Source: Micromonospora sediminimaris
GTDB lineage: Bacteria > Actinomycetota > Actinomycetes > Mycobacteriales > Micromonosporaceae
Length of the DNA stretch: 64,000 bases
Assembly (NCBI GenBank): GCA_900112325.1
Contig: FOLJ01000003.1
Span: 62,001 to 126,000 of the forward strand
Direction of reading: 5' to 3'
Shown: positions 26,567 through 34,954 of the stretch, piece by piece
Position numbering within the stretch: the stretch's first letter is position 1
Layout of the letters: each line of letters opens with the position of its first letter
The notes under the pieces: generated by a model
The model's database searches: none
Seen by the model: the letters and a program-made list of their open reading frames with translations, nothing else
What the model was told of the DNA's origin: nothing
Made by a program: the position numbers and the translations under genes

Positions 26567-27544
26567 TCAGTCCTCGGCGTGCCGAAGCGGTGGCCGGTCG
26601 AGCCCGGCCCAGGAGCGCAGCAGCCGACCGCCGATGGAGTCGACCGGTCCCGAGCCGGGACCGTTGCGGACGCGTTCGACGATCTCGGCCCGGGTGAACC
26701 ACCGGGCCTCCGACAGTTCGCGTCCGTCCACGGCGATCGTCTCCTCGACGGCCCGGGCGACGAAGCCGACCATGAGACCGGCCGGAAACGGCCATCCCTG
26801 GGAACCCTGGTAGGTGACCGCGCCGACCGTCACGCCGGCTTCCTCACCGACCTCGCGACGGACGGCGCCCTCCAGGCTCTCGCCGATCTCGACGAAGCCG
26901 GCGAGCAGCGAGAAGCCGTTCGGGTCGGCACCGTGATGGCGGGCGAGCAGGCAGCGTGGCTGGGGATCGGGGGATTCCACAAGCACGATGACGGCGGGTT
27001 CGATCCGGGGGAACAACTGCCGACCGCAGTCGGGGCCCCGGCAGATCCGCAGGTGACCGGCCTCGGCGCTGGCCGTGGTCGCGCCGCAGGTACCGCAGTA
27101 TCCGGCGTGCCGGTTCCAGTAGAGCAGGCCGCGCGCGTACGCCAGGGTCGCGGCGAGTGGGCCGGGCAGGGTGGTGGCCAGCCCGCGCAGGTCGGCGCTG
27201 CGGTGCGCAGTAGCCAGGCGCAGCGCCTCGGTCTCCTCGACGTCGCTGAGATCGGCGGCGAAACTCGCTGTGGTGCCGTCGAGGCCGAGCAGGGCGGTCT
27301 GACCGGCCGCCGCCACCAGGGTTCGGGCGGGTGCACCGGTGAGCCGCACCGGTCTGCCGTCGGCCGTGAGCAGCGGCCGGTCGCGCCACATCGGCAGCAC
27401 CTGGCTGTCGTCGCGGTCGAGCAGGTCGGCGACCCGGGCCGGGTCGACGCGTAGGCTCCCCGCCCGGTCGTGCGGTGTCGCGGTGTACGCGAGCCCGTGG
27501 AACACCATGTCGTTGATCGTGCCTGACGCGCCCGGTGGTCCCAT
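26567..27544 (-). CDS. nudC: NAD(+) diphosphatase (NudC-type NUDIX hydrolase)
   Basis: The 325-residue cytoplasmic enzyme has the NudC layout: an N-terminal domain, a four-Cys zinc ribbon (YCGTCGA then CRGPDCGRQLFPR), a NUDIX box (GFVEIGESLEGAVRREVGEE, then AGV) and the NudC signature SQGWPFPAGLM just after it, which differs from the usual SQPWPFPxS by Pro to Gly. It cleaves NAD(H) and may decap NAD-capped RNA. ATG 27544 is used; ATG 27508 (VFHGLAYT) is an alternative, while the frame up to 27637 crosses the GntR operator and is unlikely. Confidence 0.86.
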   Translation of the reverse strand: MGPPGASGTINDMVFHGLAYTATPHDRAGSLRVDPARVADLLDRDDSQVLPMWRDRPLLTADGRPVRLTGAPARTLVAAAGQTALLGLDGTTASFAADLSDVEETEALRLATAHRSADLRGLATTLPGPLAATLAYARGLLYWNRHAGYCGTCGATTASAEAGHLRICRGPDCGRQLFPRIEPAVIVLVESPDPQPRCLLARHHGADPNGFSLLAGFVEIGESLEGAVRREVGEEAGVTVGAVTYQGSQGWPFPAGLMVGFVARAVEETIAVDGRELSEARWFTRAEIVERVRNGPGSGPVDSIGGRLLRSWAGLDRPPLRHAED

Positions 27545-27613
27545 CGGCACCCCGACTCGGCGACCCGCCGTCGCGATGCCTTGACAGCGACGTCCTGGTT
27601 CACCAACCTGTCG

Positions 27614-27635
27614 TATAGTCCTACTGTCGTAGGAC
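27614..27635 (+). promoter_or_regulatory. Promoter -10 and palindromic operator of the GntR/ABC operon
   Basis: A -10-like TATAGT (27614-27619) runs into a perfect 7-bp inverted repeat, GTCCTAC (27618-27624), tgtc, GTAGGAC (27629-27635). The arrangement, 29 bases upstream of the GntR start, fits an autorepressed YtrA-type operon. Confidence 0.6.
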
Positions 27636-27663
27636 AAGCCATAAGGGTTGGTCGGGAGGAGCG

Positions 27664-28071
27664 TTGTTGATCGAGTTCGTGCTGGACGGCCGGTCCAAGG
27701 TGAACACCTACGTACAGCTGGTTCAGCAGGTCAAACAGGCGTTGCGGGTGGGGTTGCTGGCGCCCGGCGACCAGCTGCCGAAGGTCCGCGAGGTGGCGCA
27801 GTCATTGGCGATCAACCCCAACACGGTGCTCAAGGCGTACCGCGAGTTGGAGATCGAAGGACTGGCGGAGGGGCGGCCCGGTGTCGGCACGTTCATCACC
27901 GCGTCACTGCATCGCGAGGCCCTGGTCAACCAGGCCGAGCTGCGCGCCGAGCTGGTCGACTGGGTGCGTCGGGCGCAGGCGGTGGGGCTCACGGCCGAGG
28001 AGGTAACCGCCCTGGTGGCGACGACGATGCGGGCCACCTTTCCCGCCTCGGTGACGAAGGAATCTGCGTGA
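27664..28071 (+). CDS. GntR-family regulator, YtrA subfamily
   Basis: The 135-residue protein has an N-terminal winged helix (about 10-75: PKVREVAQSLAINPNTVLKA, then YRELEIEGL) and a short C-terminal dimerisation tail, the size and layout of YtrA-type repressors. It starts with TTG at 27664 (or TTG 27667) after the strong site GGGAGGA. It overlaps or abuts the ABC ATPase gene, as usual for YtrA-controlled transporter operons. It likely binds the palindrome at 27618-27635. Confidence 0.87.
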   Translation: MLIEFVLDGRSKVNTYVQLVQQVKQALRVGLLAPGDQLPKVREVAQSLAINPNTVLKAYRELEIEGLAEGRPGVGTFITASLHREALVNQAELRAELVDWVRRAQAVGLTAEEVTALVATTMRATFPASVTKESA

Positions 28072-28082
28072 GAGGAAGCGGT

Positions 28083-28979
28083 ATGGAGCTGGTGCTGGAG
28101 GCCGACGGGCTCGGCAGGAGATATGGCGGCACCTGGGCGCTGCGCGAGTGCTCGCTGCGGCTGCCGGCTGGACGGGTCGCCGCGCTCGTCGGGCCCAACG
28201 GGGCCGGCAAGAGCACGTTGCTGCACCTGGCGGTGGGCCTGTCCCGGCCGGACGCCGGCGAGGTACGGGTCTTCGGTCACGTGCCGTACGGCAACACGGA
28301 GTTGCTGGCGGAGATCGGATTCGTCGCGCAGGACACCCCGATCTATCGGGACCTCACGCCGGAAGAACTGGTCATCATGGGCGGCAAGCTCAACCGACGG
28401 TGGGACGCGACCCTGGTGCGGACCCGGCTCGCGCAACTGGGCATTCCGCCCGGTCGCCCGGTAGGCAAGCTCTCCGGTGGTCAACGTGCCCAGGTGGCGC
28501 TCGCCCTCGCGCTGGCCAAGCGGCCCCGGCTGCTGCTGCTCGACGAGCCTGTGGCCAGCCTGGATCCGCTCGCCCGCCGCGAGTTCATGCAGTCACTGAT
28601 GGGCAGCGTTGCCGAGTCCGGCACCACGGTGCTGCTCTCCTCGCACATCCTCGGCGACCTCGAACGGGTCTGCGACTACCTCATCGTGCTGCACTCTGCC
28701 GAGGTGAAACTCGCCGGCCCGGTGGAGGAGCTGCTCGAAGGCCACCGGCAGCTCAGCGGGCCGCGCGCGGCAGGTGCGCGTCCGATCGCCGGGGTGGCGG
28801 CGGTGGTCCGGGCCAGTCACACCGACCGGCAGTCGACCCTGCTGGTTCGAGCCGACGGAGACCCCATCGACCCGGAGTGGACGGTCCGCGACGTCACCCT
28901 GGAGGACCTGATCCTGGCCTATCTCACCGACGACACGGTGACCCGGGCCAGCCACGAGGCGTGGGGGGTTCCGGCATGA
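28083..28979 (+). CDS. ABC transporter ATP-binding protein
   Basis: The 298-residue ATPase has Walker A GPNGAGKST, Q-loop VAQDTPIYRD, signature LSGGQRAQVALAL, Walker B LLLLDEPVASLD and H-loop SSHIL. ATG 28083 was chosen because AGAGGAAG lies seven bases before it; a GTG at 28068 overlapping the GntR stop is the alternative. It pairs with the permease gene whose start overlaps its stop. This YtrA-type system may protect against cell-envelope stress or export a compound. Confidence 0.9.
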   Translation: MELVLEADGLGRRYGGTWALRECSLRLPAGRVAALVGPNGAGKSTLLHLAVGLSRPDAGEVRVFGHVPYGNTELLAEIGFVAQDTPIYRDLTPEELVIMGGKLNRRWDATLVRTRLAQLGIPPGRPVGKLSGGQRAQVALALALAKRPRLLLLDEPVASLDPLARREFMQSLMGSVAESGTTVLLSSHILGDLERVCDYLIVLHSAEVKLAGPVEELLEGHRQLSGPRAAGARPIAGVAAVVRASHTDRQSTLLVRADGDPIDPEWTVRDVTLEDLILAYLTDDTVTRASHEAWGVPA

Positions 28980-29944
28980 TGTGGGTCGCCTGGCGCCAGC
29001 ACCGCAGGCAGGCGCTGGTCACGCTGATCGGGCTCGCCGTCCTGGCCGCCGTGCTGGTCCCGACGGGGTTGGCGATCCGGGGCAGGTTCGCCGAACTCGG
29101 CCTGCCGCAGTGCCTGCGCCAGGACACCGAGACGGCTGAGTGCGTCCGGGCCTTCAACCAGTTCAACAGCCAGCACGACACGGCGCTCCTGGTCGGCATC
29201 CTCTTCCTCGTCCTGCCGCTGCTGGTCGGGCTCTTCTGGGGCGCGCCGCTGGTCTCCCGGGAGGTCGAGCAGGGCACCCACCGGTTCGTCTGGACGCAGG
29301 GGGTCAGCCGAACGCGGTGGGCGGCGACCAAGTTCGGGCTTGTCGGTGCGCTCACGCTGGGCGCGGCCGTCGTGTACGGGCTGGGCATGGCGTGGTGGCT
29401 GTCCCCGCTGGTGGCGGGCGGTGGTCGGAGCCGCTTCGACGTGCTCTTCTTCGACATGCAGGGCGTGGCACCGATCGGCTACACCCTCTTCGCGGTTGCG
29501 CTCGGGGTCTTCGCCGGCACCGTGTGGCCCCGCATGCTGCCGGCCATGGCGGTGACCCTGGCCGGGTTCGCCGCCGTACGCGTGGCGCTGACTGTCCTGG
29601 CCCGGCCGCACTACCTGCCCGGCCGTGAGCACACCACGCCGCTCGTCTCCACCGCGGGCCTGGACGAGACCGCCCTGCGGGGTGCCTGGACCATCTCGAA
29701 CGGCATCCGGGACGGCAGCGGAGCGATGGTGGCGCCGGGCGCCCAGGTCATCTGTCCACCGGGCGCCACCGCGCCGACGGGCGGGCAGTGTGGTGCCGAG
29801 TTCGGCGCGGGCGCGTACAACTGGGTGCTCTACCAGCCGGCCGACCGGTACTGGTTGTTCCAGGGCATCGAGACCGGAGTCTTCGTCGCCCTCGCCGCGA
29901 TCCTGCTCTATCTCGCGGTGTGGCGGGTCCGTCGGATCGCCTGA
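28976..29944 (+). CDS. ABC transporter permease (ABC-2 type)
   Basis: The 322-residue membrane protein has about six hydrophobic segments, a conserved start MMWVAWRQHRRQALVTLIGL, and the motif VSREVEQGTHRFVWTQGVSR, which is typical of actinobacterial YtrA-associated permeases. A long extracytoplasmic loop (about 215-290) contains several Cys residues. ATG 28976 overlaps the ATPase stop. The stop codon falls at the base of the terminator hairpin. Confidence 0.86.
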   Translation: MMWVAWRQHRRQALVTLIGLAVLAAVLVPTGLAIRGRFAELGLPQCLRQDTETAECVRAFNQFNSQHDTALLVGILFLVLPLLVGLFWGAPLVSREVEQGTHRFVWTQGVSRTRWAATKFGLVGALTLGAAVVYGLGMAWWLSPLVAGGGRSRFDVLFFDMQGVAPIGYTLFAVALGVFAGTVWPRMLPAMAVTLAGFAAVRVALTVLARPHYLPGREHTTPLVSTAGLDETALRGAWTISNGIRDGSGAMVAPGAQVICPPGATAPTGGQCGAEFGAGAYNWVLYQPADRYWLFQGIETGVFVALAAILLYLAVWRVRRIA

Positions 29945-29990
29945 GCACCCGGTCGGTGCCCCTCCTCGGGGGCATCGACCGGGGTGCTCA
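29942..29990. terminator. Bidirectional hairpin between the ABC permease and the SDR pseudogene
   Basis: A long imperfect stem (arms TGAGCACCCGGTCGGTGCCC and its near complement, one bulge and one G-U pair) begins at the permease stop codon. It could serve both convergent transcripts. Confidence 0.65.
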
Positions 29991-30004
29991 GGTGGACCGT
30001 GGGG

Positions 30005-30631
30005 TCAGGGCAGGATGGCGTCGACGTAACCGCCGTCCACCCGCACGGCCGCCCCGGTGGTGGCCGAGGCCAGCGGGGAGGCCAGGTAGACGACCAGGTT
30101 CGCGATCTCGGCCGGCTCGATGAGGCGTCGCAGCAGCGACTGCGGGCGGTGCCGGAGCATGAACTCCCGCTGCGCCACGTCCCACGGCAGGTCGTCACCG
30201 ACCAGCGAGCGGACGAACTGCTCCACCCCGCCGGTGTGGGTGGGCCCGGCGATGACGCTGTTCACGGTGACCCCCGAGCCGGCGGCCTCCTTGGCGAAGC
30301 CCCGCGACACGGCCAGCAGGGCGGTCTTGGAAACCCCGTAGTGGATCATCTCGGTCGGGATCACCACCGCCGAGTCGCTGGCGATGTACTGGATTCGGCC
30401 CCAGCCGCGTTCGCGCATCCCCGGCAGGTACGCCCGGGTCAACCGGATCGCCGCCAGCACGTTCACCTCGAAGTACCGCCGCCAGTCGTCGTCGGTGATC
30501 TCCATGGCGGGCTGGGCGCCGAAGATGCCGAGGTTGTTGACCAGGATGTCGACCTCAGGGAGCGCCTCGACCGCCGTGACCGCCCCGTCGGCCGTGGTCA
30601 CGTCGGCCGGTACCGCGACGCAAGATCTATT
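30005..30631 (-). pseudogene. SDR-family oxidoreductase, 5'-truncated remnant
   Basis: About 205 residues match the C-terminal part of a short-chain dehydrogenase: DILVNNLGIFGAQ, the catalytic Ser region YIASDSAVV, YGVSK, and the end SATTGAAVRVDGGYVDAIL. The N-terminal strand and the cofactor-binding TGxxxGIG are absent. Upstream of about 30630 the frame becomes Arg/Pro-rich sequence with no SDR character, so roughly 60 residues have been lost. The break point looks abrupt, consistent with a deletion or rearrangement. It is unlikely to bind NAD(P). Confidence 0.7.
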
Positions 30632-30862
30632 CGCATACCGGCCATTCTGTCGAACCGAGCCGGCGTCGACAGCTGGTCGTGCGCGTACCAGGCGTAGCCC
30701 ATTCGAGCAGCGACGATGCCGGCCGGGCGGCGTCGGTGTCAGGCAACGCCGACACGGCAGGTCACGGAGGGCCGCCCGGCACCGGACCGCCAGTTGTCCG
30801 GTACCGGGCGGGTCCGCCCGACGAGCCACTCGATGTGCTGGTCGGCGACCGGGTGGGGCAGG
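30632..30862. other. Junction segment beside the truncated SDR gene
   Basis: About 230 bases separate the SDR remnant from the CotH gene end. On the minus strand, in another frame, a stretch near 30625-30715 reads GIVAARMGYAWYAHDQL and onward with protein-like composition before a stop. It may be a fragment of an unrelated lost gene. No insertion-sequence ends were found. Confidence 0.35.
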
Positions 30863-32977
30863 TCAGTTCGCCGTGCAGGTCGGTGTGGGTGTGCTCGGCG
30901 TGCCGGTGGTGGAGCCAAGGAAACCGAACGAGGTGCTGGCCCCCGCGGCGAGGTTGCCGTTGTAGCTGACGTTACGGGCGGTCACCGCGGATCCCTGGCT
31001 GGTGACTGTCGCGTTCCATGCCTGGGTGACCGTCTGCCCGGCCGGGTACGTCCAGGTCACGGTCCAACCGCTGATCGCCGAACCGCCCGCGGTGACCCGC
31101 ACCTCGCCCTGGAAGCCGCCGGACCACTGGTTTGTCACCGTGTAGGTCGCGGTGCAGCCGCTACCGCTGGGCGGCGGCGTGGTGGGCGGCGGGGTGGTCG
31201 GCGGCGGCGTGGTGGGCGGCGTGGTCGGCGGGGGCGTGGTTGACCCGCCCCAGCCGGCGGTCGAGTCCAGCCAGGCCGCGCGGCGGAGCATCCAGTCCCG
31301 CATGAACTGGACCTGCCCCTGCCAGGTCGGCGCGGTCGGTGTGATGAACGGCCCGACGTTCCGGGTGCTCAGGTTGGGCCAACGCGCGAAGTTGCGCTGC
31401 GCGGCGGCCGTCAGGGGTGCGCTGAGGCCGTCGATGCGGGACTGCAACGACGCGTCGGAGAGCGGGCCACGGCGCAGCGTCTGCCAGCGCAGCCGCACCT
31501 CGTTGACGAACGACGGATCGCGCATCAACTGCGTGTACCAGTCGTTGGCCAGCGGTTGGCGGACCTGCTGGTACTGCCAGCCGGAGGTCTGGTCGTTCTG
31601 GAAGAAGCCGCCCACGCCGAAGCTGAGGTCGTAGTCCCAGAGCGGCCCGGCGAAGATCTTGGTGTCGCGGTCCTTGTAGAAGTAGGCGCTGCGGATGTAG
31701 GAGTCCATCTCCCGGCTCAACTCGTTGATGATGAGCTGGTCGATGAAGGAACCCACGTCGATGTACGCCCGGTAGCCGCTCACCGGATCGGCGAAGTTCG
31801 GTGCCCGCAGCACGTTGTGGAACTCCTGGATGTGGTTGCGCAACCAGTCCCGTTGCTCGGGCTGCAGCGGCGACGGGTCGGCGACCTCAAGGTAGTTCCA
31901 GCAACTCGCCGTCGGCCCGGTGCACGGCAGGGTCGGCTCCTCGGCGGCCATCCACTCGAACTTGAATATGTAACCGCCGGTGATCTTCGGCAGGGTCCGG
32001 TCGTCCTCGCGGAGCTGCTTGAGGTCGAGACGTTCCTTCGAGTTCTTGATCGTCTCGACGAGCATGTAGACGCCCATGTAGTCGTCGGAACCGACCGGCC
32101 CGGCGTCGGTGTTCAGGTAGAACTCCGCGAAGGCGTACCGGGGTGCCGGCAGGCCCATCTGCCTCCCGAGGTCGTAGACGAACGCCTCCCGGATCAGGGC
32201 CTTGTCGCTGAACGGCCCGCGCAGCACCCAGTCGGAGTCGGCCGGCATGCCGAGCACCGGGTAGTCGGCGTCGTCGTCCTCGTTGTCCCAGAATTCGAGC
32301 CGGAACGGCGTCTTGGCGAACATCGCCGACGACTGCCCGCGCAGCCGGAAACCGGCCCGGGTGGCCACCGTGGGTGCGGCGGCCAGGGAGGTGCTGCCGG
32401 CGCCCGGCTCGAAGATCATCGTGGTGGCGTCGAAGTACTCCCGGTCGGGCCGCCCGGCACCGTACGAGTCGATCAGGACGACCGGCAGGTCGTGTGCGGT
32501 GCTGGTGTTGCGGGCTACGTACATGGCGGTGCCGGGTGCGCCCGAGGCGGTCTGCCCGACGAACGCCTGGGCCCGCAGTTGCGTCGTACGTGTGAAGCGC
32601 AGCGCCGCGCCGGAGTAGAGCGGCGACTGCGCGTCGGGCAGGCGTCCGTCGGTGGTGTAGCGGATCTGGGCACCGCTGACGGTGGTGCTCAGCGATACCG
32701 AGACCTCGCCGGAGAAGGTGCCGCTGGGTACGGAGAAGCCGATGTCGCCGACCAGGTCTTCGGCTGCCTCCGCTGCCGCGGCGGCGTCCGCGGCGGTGCG
32801 GGAACCGGCGGTCCGGTCGGCCGGGACGGTGGAACTGGACGTGCCGGCGAGGGGCTCGGCACCGGCTGGTGCCGGCGACGGGACGAGGAACGCGGTGACC
32901 AGCATGGCGACGGCCGCGATCCCCGCGATGCGCAGGGGTGCCGCCGAGGTGCCGACGCTGCGGTCGGTCAGACGCAC
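30863..32977 (-). CDS. Secreted CotH-kinase-family protein with CBM2
   Basis: The 704-residue precursor has a signal peptide (about 1-42). A CHB_HEX_C-like domain follows (about 80-150: IRYTTDGRLPDAQSPLYSGA), then a CotH domain (about 190-540) with SDWVLRGPFSDKALIREAFV, GGYIFKFEW and the acidic site GPLWDYDLSFG. A Pro/Thr linker and a C-terminal CBM2 (about 605-704, WSGGFQGEVRVTAGGSAISG) complete it. CotH proteins are atypical ATP-dependent protein kinases in spore coats. The CBM2 is unusual and points to action at a polysaccharide surface. GTG 32977 follows AGGAGG and overlaps the polymerase gene by 10 bases. Confidence 0.85.
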   Translation of the reverse strand: MRLTDRSVGTSAAPLRIAGIAAVAMLVTAFLVPSPAPAGAEPLAGTSSSTVPADRTAGSRTAADAAAAAEAAEDLVGDIGFSVPSGTFSGEVSVSLSTTVSGAQIRYTTDGRLPDAQSPLYSGAALRFTRTTQLRAQAFVGQTASGAPGTAMYVARNTSTAHDLPVVLIDSYGAGRPDREYFDATTMIFEPGAGSTSLAAAPTVATRAGFRLRGQSSAMFAKTPFRLEFWDNEDDDADYPVLGMPADSDWVLRGPFSDKALIREAFVYDLGRQMGLPAPRYAFAEFYLNTDAGPVGSDDYMGVYMLVETIKNSKERLDLKQLREDDRTLPKITGGYIFKFEWMAAEEPTLPCTGPTASCWNYLEVADPSPLQPEQRDWLRNHIQEFHNVLRAPNFADPVSGYRAYIDVGSFIDQLIINELSREMDSYIRSAYFYKDRDTKIFAGPLWDYDLSFGVGGFFQNDQTSGWQYQQVRQPLANDWYTQLMRDPSFVNEVRLRWQTLRRGPLSDASLQSRIDGLSAPLTAAAQRNFARWPNLSTRNVGPFITPTAPTWQGQVQFMRDWMLRRAAWLDSTAGWGGSTTPPPTTPPTTPPPTTPPPTTPPPSGSGCTATYTVTNQWSGGFQGEVRVTAGGSAISGWTVTWTYPAGQTVTQAWNATVTSQGSAVTARNVSYNGNLAAGASTSFGFLGSTTGTPSTPTPTCTAN

Positions 32978-33798
32978 GATGCCTCCTGAACGGGACGGTG
33001 GGTGGTGGCGGTCGGTGCCGTGCCCACCGACGGGGTGGTGCGGAAATGCCGGCGCAGTGTCCGGCGCCAGGGCGAGTCCGGCAGGTCCGGACGCAGCGCG
33101 GCCAGACCGGTGGCGTACTTGGAGATGCGGGCGGGCCGCAGCCCGCGCTGCCACAGCAGCCGGTCGGCGGGCGATGCGGCGGCGCTGGTCTTGGTCTCGA
33201 CCACGGCCAGCTCCGGCAGGTGCAGTGAGGTGGCGCCGGCCTGCCAGGCGAGCCCGGTGTCGATGGTGACCCGGCTGGCGGTCGCCGGCAGCAGCAGCGT
33301 CGCCCGCCGGTAGCTGGTGACCAGCACCGGGTCGAGGGCGCTGCCGGCGGGCGGGCAGATCGCCTCCCGCGCGAGCGCCTCGTCGACGAATGCGCGGCCG
33401 GGAAGCACTGTCGTGCGGTCGTGCGGATCGTACGGCAGCCGGTGTTTGGTGATGCTGTCGCGCGCTCCGCTGATCTTGACTTCGAGCCAGCACTGGGCTG
33501 AGTCGAGGTAGGTGCGGGTGCGCACCTTGAAGCGGCGTCGCCGCCGGTAGGCCGCGCAGTGATAGCTGGCCAACCTCGGGGTGTCGAAGTAGACCGACTC
33601 GTAGCGGAAGCTCCGCGCGCCGTCGATCTCCAGCACCCGTGCGTGCGGAACGAGCTGCTCCAGCAGGTGTGGCAACCGGTCGAGCGGGACGAGGTACTTG
33701 CGGTCCACCCTGGTCTGCAAGGCGGCCCGGTCGATGAGTTCGGTCAACCCGATGGTGTCCATGGCCGCCAGGGCCGCGGTGATCGGCTGGATGCTCAT
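32968..33798 (-). CDS. VTC-type polyphosphate polymerase domain protein
   Basis: The 276-residue protein is a single VTC/triphosphate-tunnel domain. Tunnel residues are visible in VDRKYLVPLDRL, FRYESVYFDTP, FKVRTRTYLD, CWLEVKISG, TKHRLPYDP, VVETKTSAA and ISKYATGLAA. In yeast VTC4 the same fold makes polyphosphate from ATP at a membrane. No membrane segment is present here, so it may act with the DUF4956 membrane protein encoded just upstream (ATGA overlap). The next gene is CotH-CBM2. Confidence 0.85.
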   Translation of the reverse strand: MSIQPITAALAAMDTIGLTELIDRAALQTRVDRKYLVPLDRLPHLLEQLVPHARVLEIDGARSFRYESVYFDTPRLASYHCAAYRRRRRFKVRTRTYLDSAQCWLEVKISGARDSITKHRLPYDPHDRTTVLPGRAFVDEALAREAICPPAGSALDPVLVTSYRRATLLLPATASRVTIDTGLAWQAGATSLHLPELAVVETKTSAAASPADRLLWQRGLRPARISKYATGLAALRPDLPDSPWRRTLRRHFRTTPSVGTAPTATTHRPVQEASCV

Positions 33799-34394
33799 CG
33801 GGCCGCTCCCGCCTTGGCCGGCGTCGCGGTGGCTCTGGTCGTCTGGCCCTTGACCGAGTAGCGGACGTCGACGACGGTGGTCTCGTTGACCAGATCGAGT
33901 CGCTGCACGGTGGCGACGTGCACGCGTGCGCCGAGCAGTTGCTCCAGCTGGGCCACGAGGGTCACGTGGTCGGTCACGGCAGAGTCGAGCACCATGATCT
34001 GGTGCCGGTAGTGGCGGAGCAGCCGGGGATGGTCGCCCAGGAACATCACCACGAGGATGAGGCCCATCAGCCCGGCGCTGAGCCAGACCGAGGTGGTGCT
34101 CAACGCGCCGAGGATGCCCAGGGCCAGCGCTGAGAAGTAGTACGCGACCTCGTGCTGGTCGAGCTCCGTCGACCGCAGGCGGATGATCGACAGTACGCCG
34201 AACAGCGCCAGCCCGAGCCCGAGCCCCGCGCCGACGTTGCTGGCGCTGAGCGCGCTGGCCACCGCGAGGACACCGACGTTGACGCCGAGGTAGGCGACCA
34301 CGAGATCGCGGCGGCGGTGTCTCGGGAAGTAGAGCCCGAAGACGAGCAGCACCACCGCGCCGATGTCGATCGCGAACAGGATGAGCTGCGACAT
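33795..34394 (-). CDS. DUF4956 membrane protein
   Basis: The 199-residue protein has about four N-terminal membrane helices (about 3-120) with the family motif FGVLSIIRLRSTELDQHEVA and a soluble C-terminal domain (about 135-199) ending VRYSVKGQTTRATATPAK. DUF4956 proteins are commonly encoded next to VTC-domain and CotH proteins; their function is unknown. ATG 34394 follows AGGAGGAAG. It is the first gene of the operon and probably provides the membrane platform for the polymerase. Confidence 0.85.
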   Translation of the reverse strand: MSQLILFAIDIGAVVLLVFGLYFPRHRRRDLVVAYLGVNVGVLAVASALSASNVGAGLGLGLALFGVLSIIRLRSTELDQHEVAYYFSALALGILGALSTTSVWLSAGLMGLILVVMFLGDHPRLLRHYRHQIMVLDSAVTDHVTLVAQLEQLLGARVHVATVQRLDLVNETTVVDVRYSVKGQTTRATATPAKAGAAR

Positions 34395-34503
34395 CTGGTG
34401 TCTTCCTCCTGGGTCGCTGTCGCGCCGGCCCCGTCTCATCTCGTCGGCACGAGCTGCGGTCAGGCAACCGAACGCAACCGAAAGTCTCGGTAAACTTGCG
34501 GGA

Positions 34504-34520
34504 ACTATTCCGGGAATAGT
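34504..34520. promoter_or_regulatory. Perfect 17-bp palindrome upstream of the DUF4956-VTC-CotH operon
   Basis: ACTATTCC-g-GGAATAGT is a perfect 8+1+8 inverted repeat 110 bases before the DUF4956 start codon. It is AT-rich in a GC-rich genome, so it is unlikely to be random. The cognate regulator is not evident. Confidence 0.55.
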
Positions 34521-34845
34521 AATGGGACGCATCGAACCGGGTCAATGGCAATGTTGTGCCAACCTGGACTTTTGGCGCGCGTCAGGCGCATCCGTGATCG
34601 TCCGGCTCGGGCCGGTCGGCTGGTCAGGACGCGGTTCGCACGCGAGTGGACCAGTCGTGGACCGGCGGTGAACCCAGGGTAAACAACCCCAGGCGACCGT
34701 CGCTCGCCGCGACTACGGCCGGCCGGGGGTTGGTTGGTGGTGTGGACTTCCCGCTCCGGCCGTGATCGCCCTCGTGGGTCACCCCAGCGCGCCTGATGTC
34801 GGCGGGCCGATGCGCGCCCGACCGCCGTTCAGCGCCGATAATCAC

Positions 34846-34886
34846 CGAAACTATATTGACACGTTTCGTTTCCCGGCTCGAAACTT
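34846..34886 (+). promoter_or_regulatory. Promoter region of the glucuronoyl esterase gene with GAAAC/GTTTC boxes
   Basis: CGAAAC (34846-34851) pairs with GTTTCG (34863-34868), and GTTTC (34868-34872) pairs with GAAAC (34880-34884). A consensus -35 TTGACA lies between (34856-34861). CGAA-type boxes are reported in some actinomycete xylanase promoters, so shared xylan control is plausible. Confidence 0.45.
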
Positions 34887-34954
34887 ACCCTCAGATGGCG
34901 ATCGATGCTGCTCGATCAATGTCGGTCTCGGTGTCTGCCCGGAAGGGGACTGGA

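Larger units (their letters stand above)
34395..34954. other. Divergent intergenic region between the DUF4956 operon and glucuronoyl esterase
   Basis: This 560-bp gap has unusually AT-rich patches. It holds a perfect 17-bp dyad at 34504-34520, a direct repeat GCAACCGAA at 34464-34482 and a cluster of GAAAC/GTTTC boxes with a TTGACA near 34845-34885. No reading frame in it looks coding. Confidence 0.5.
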
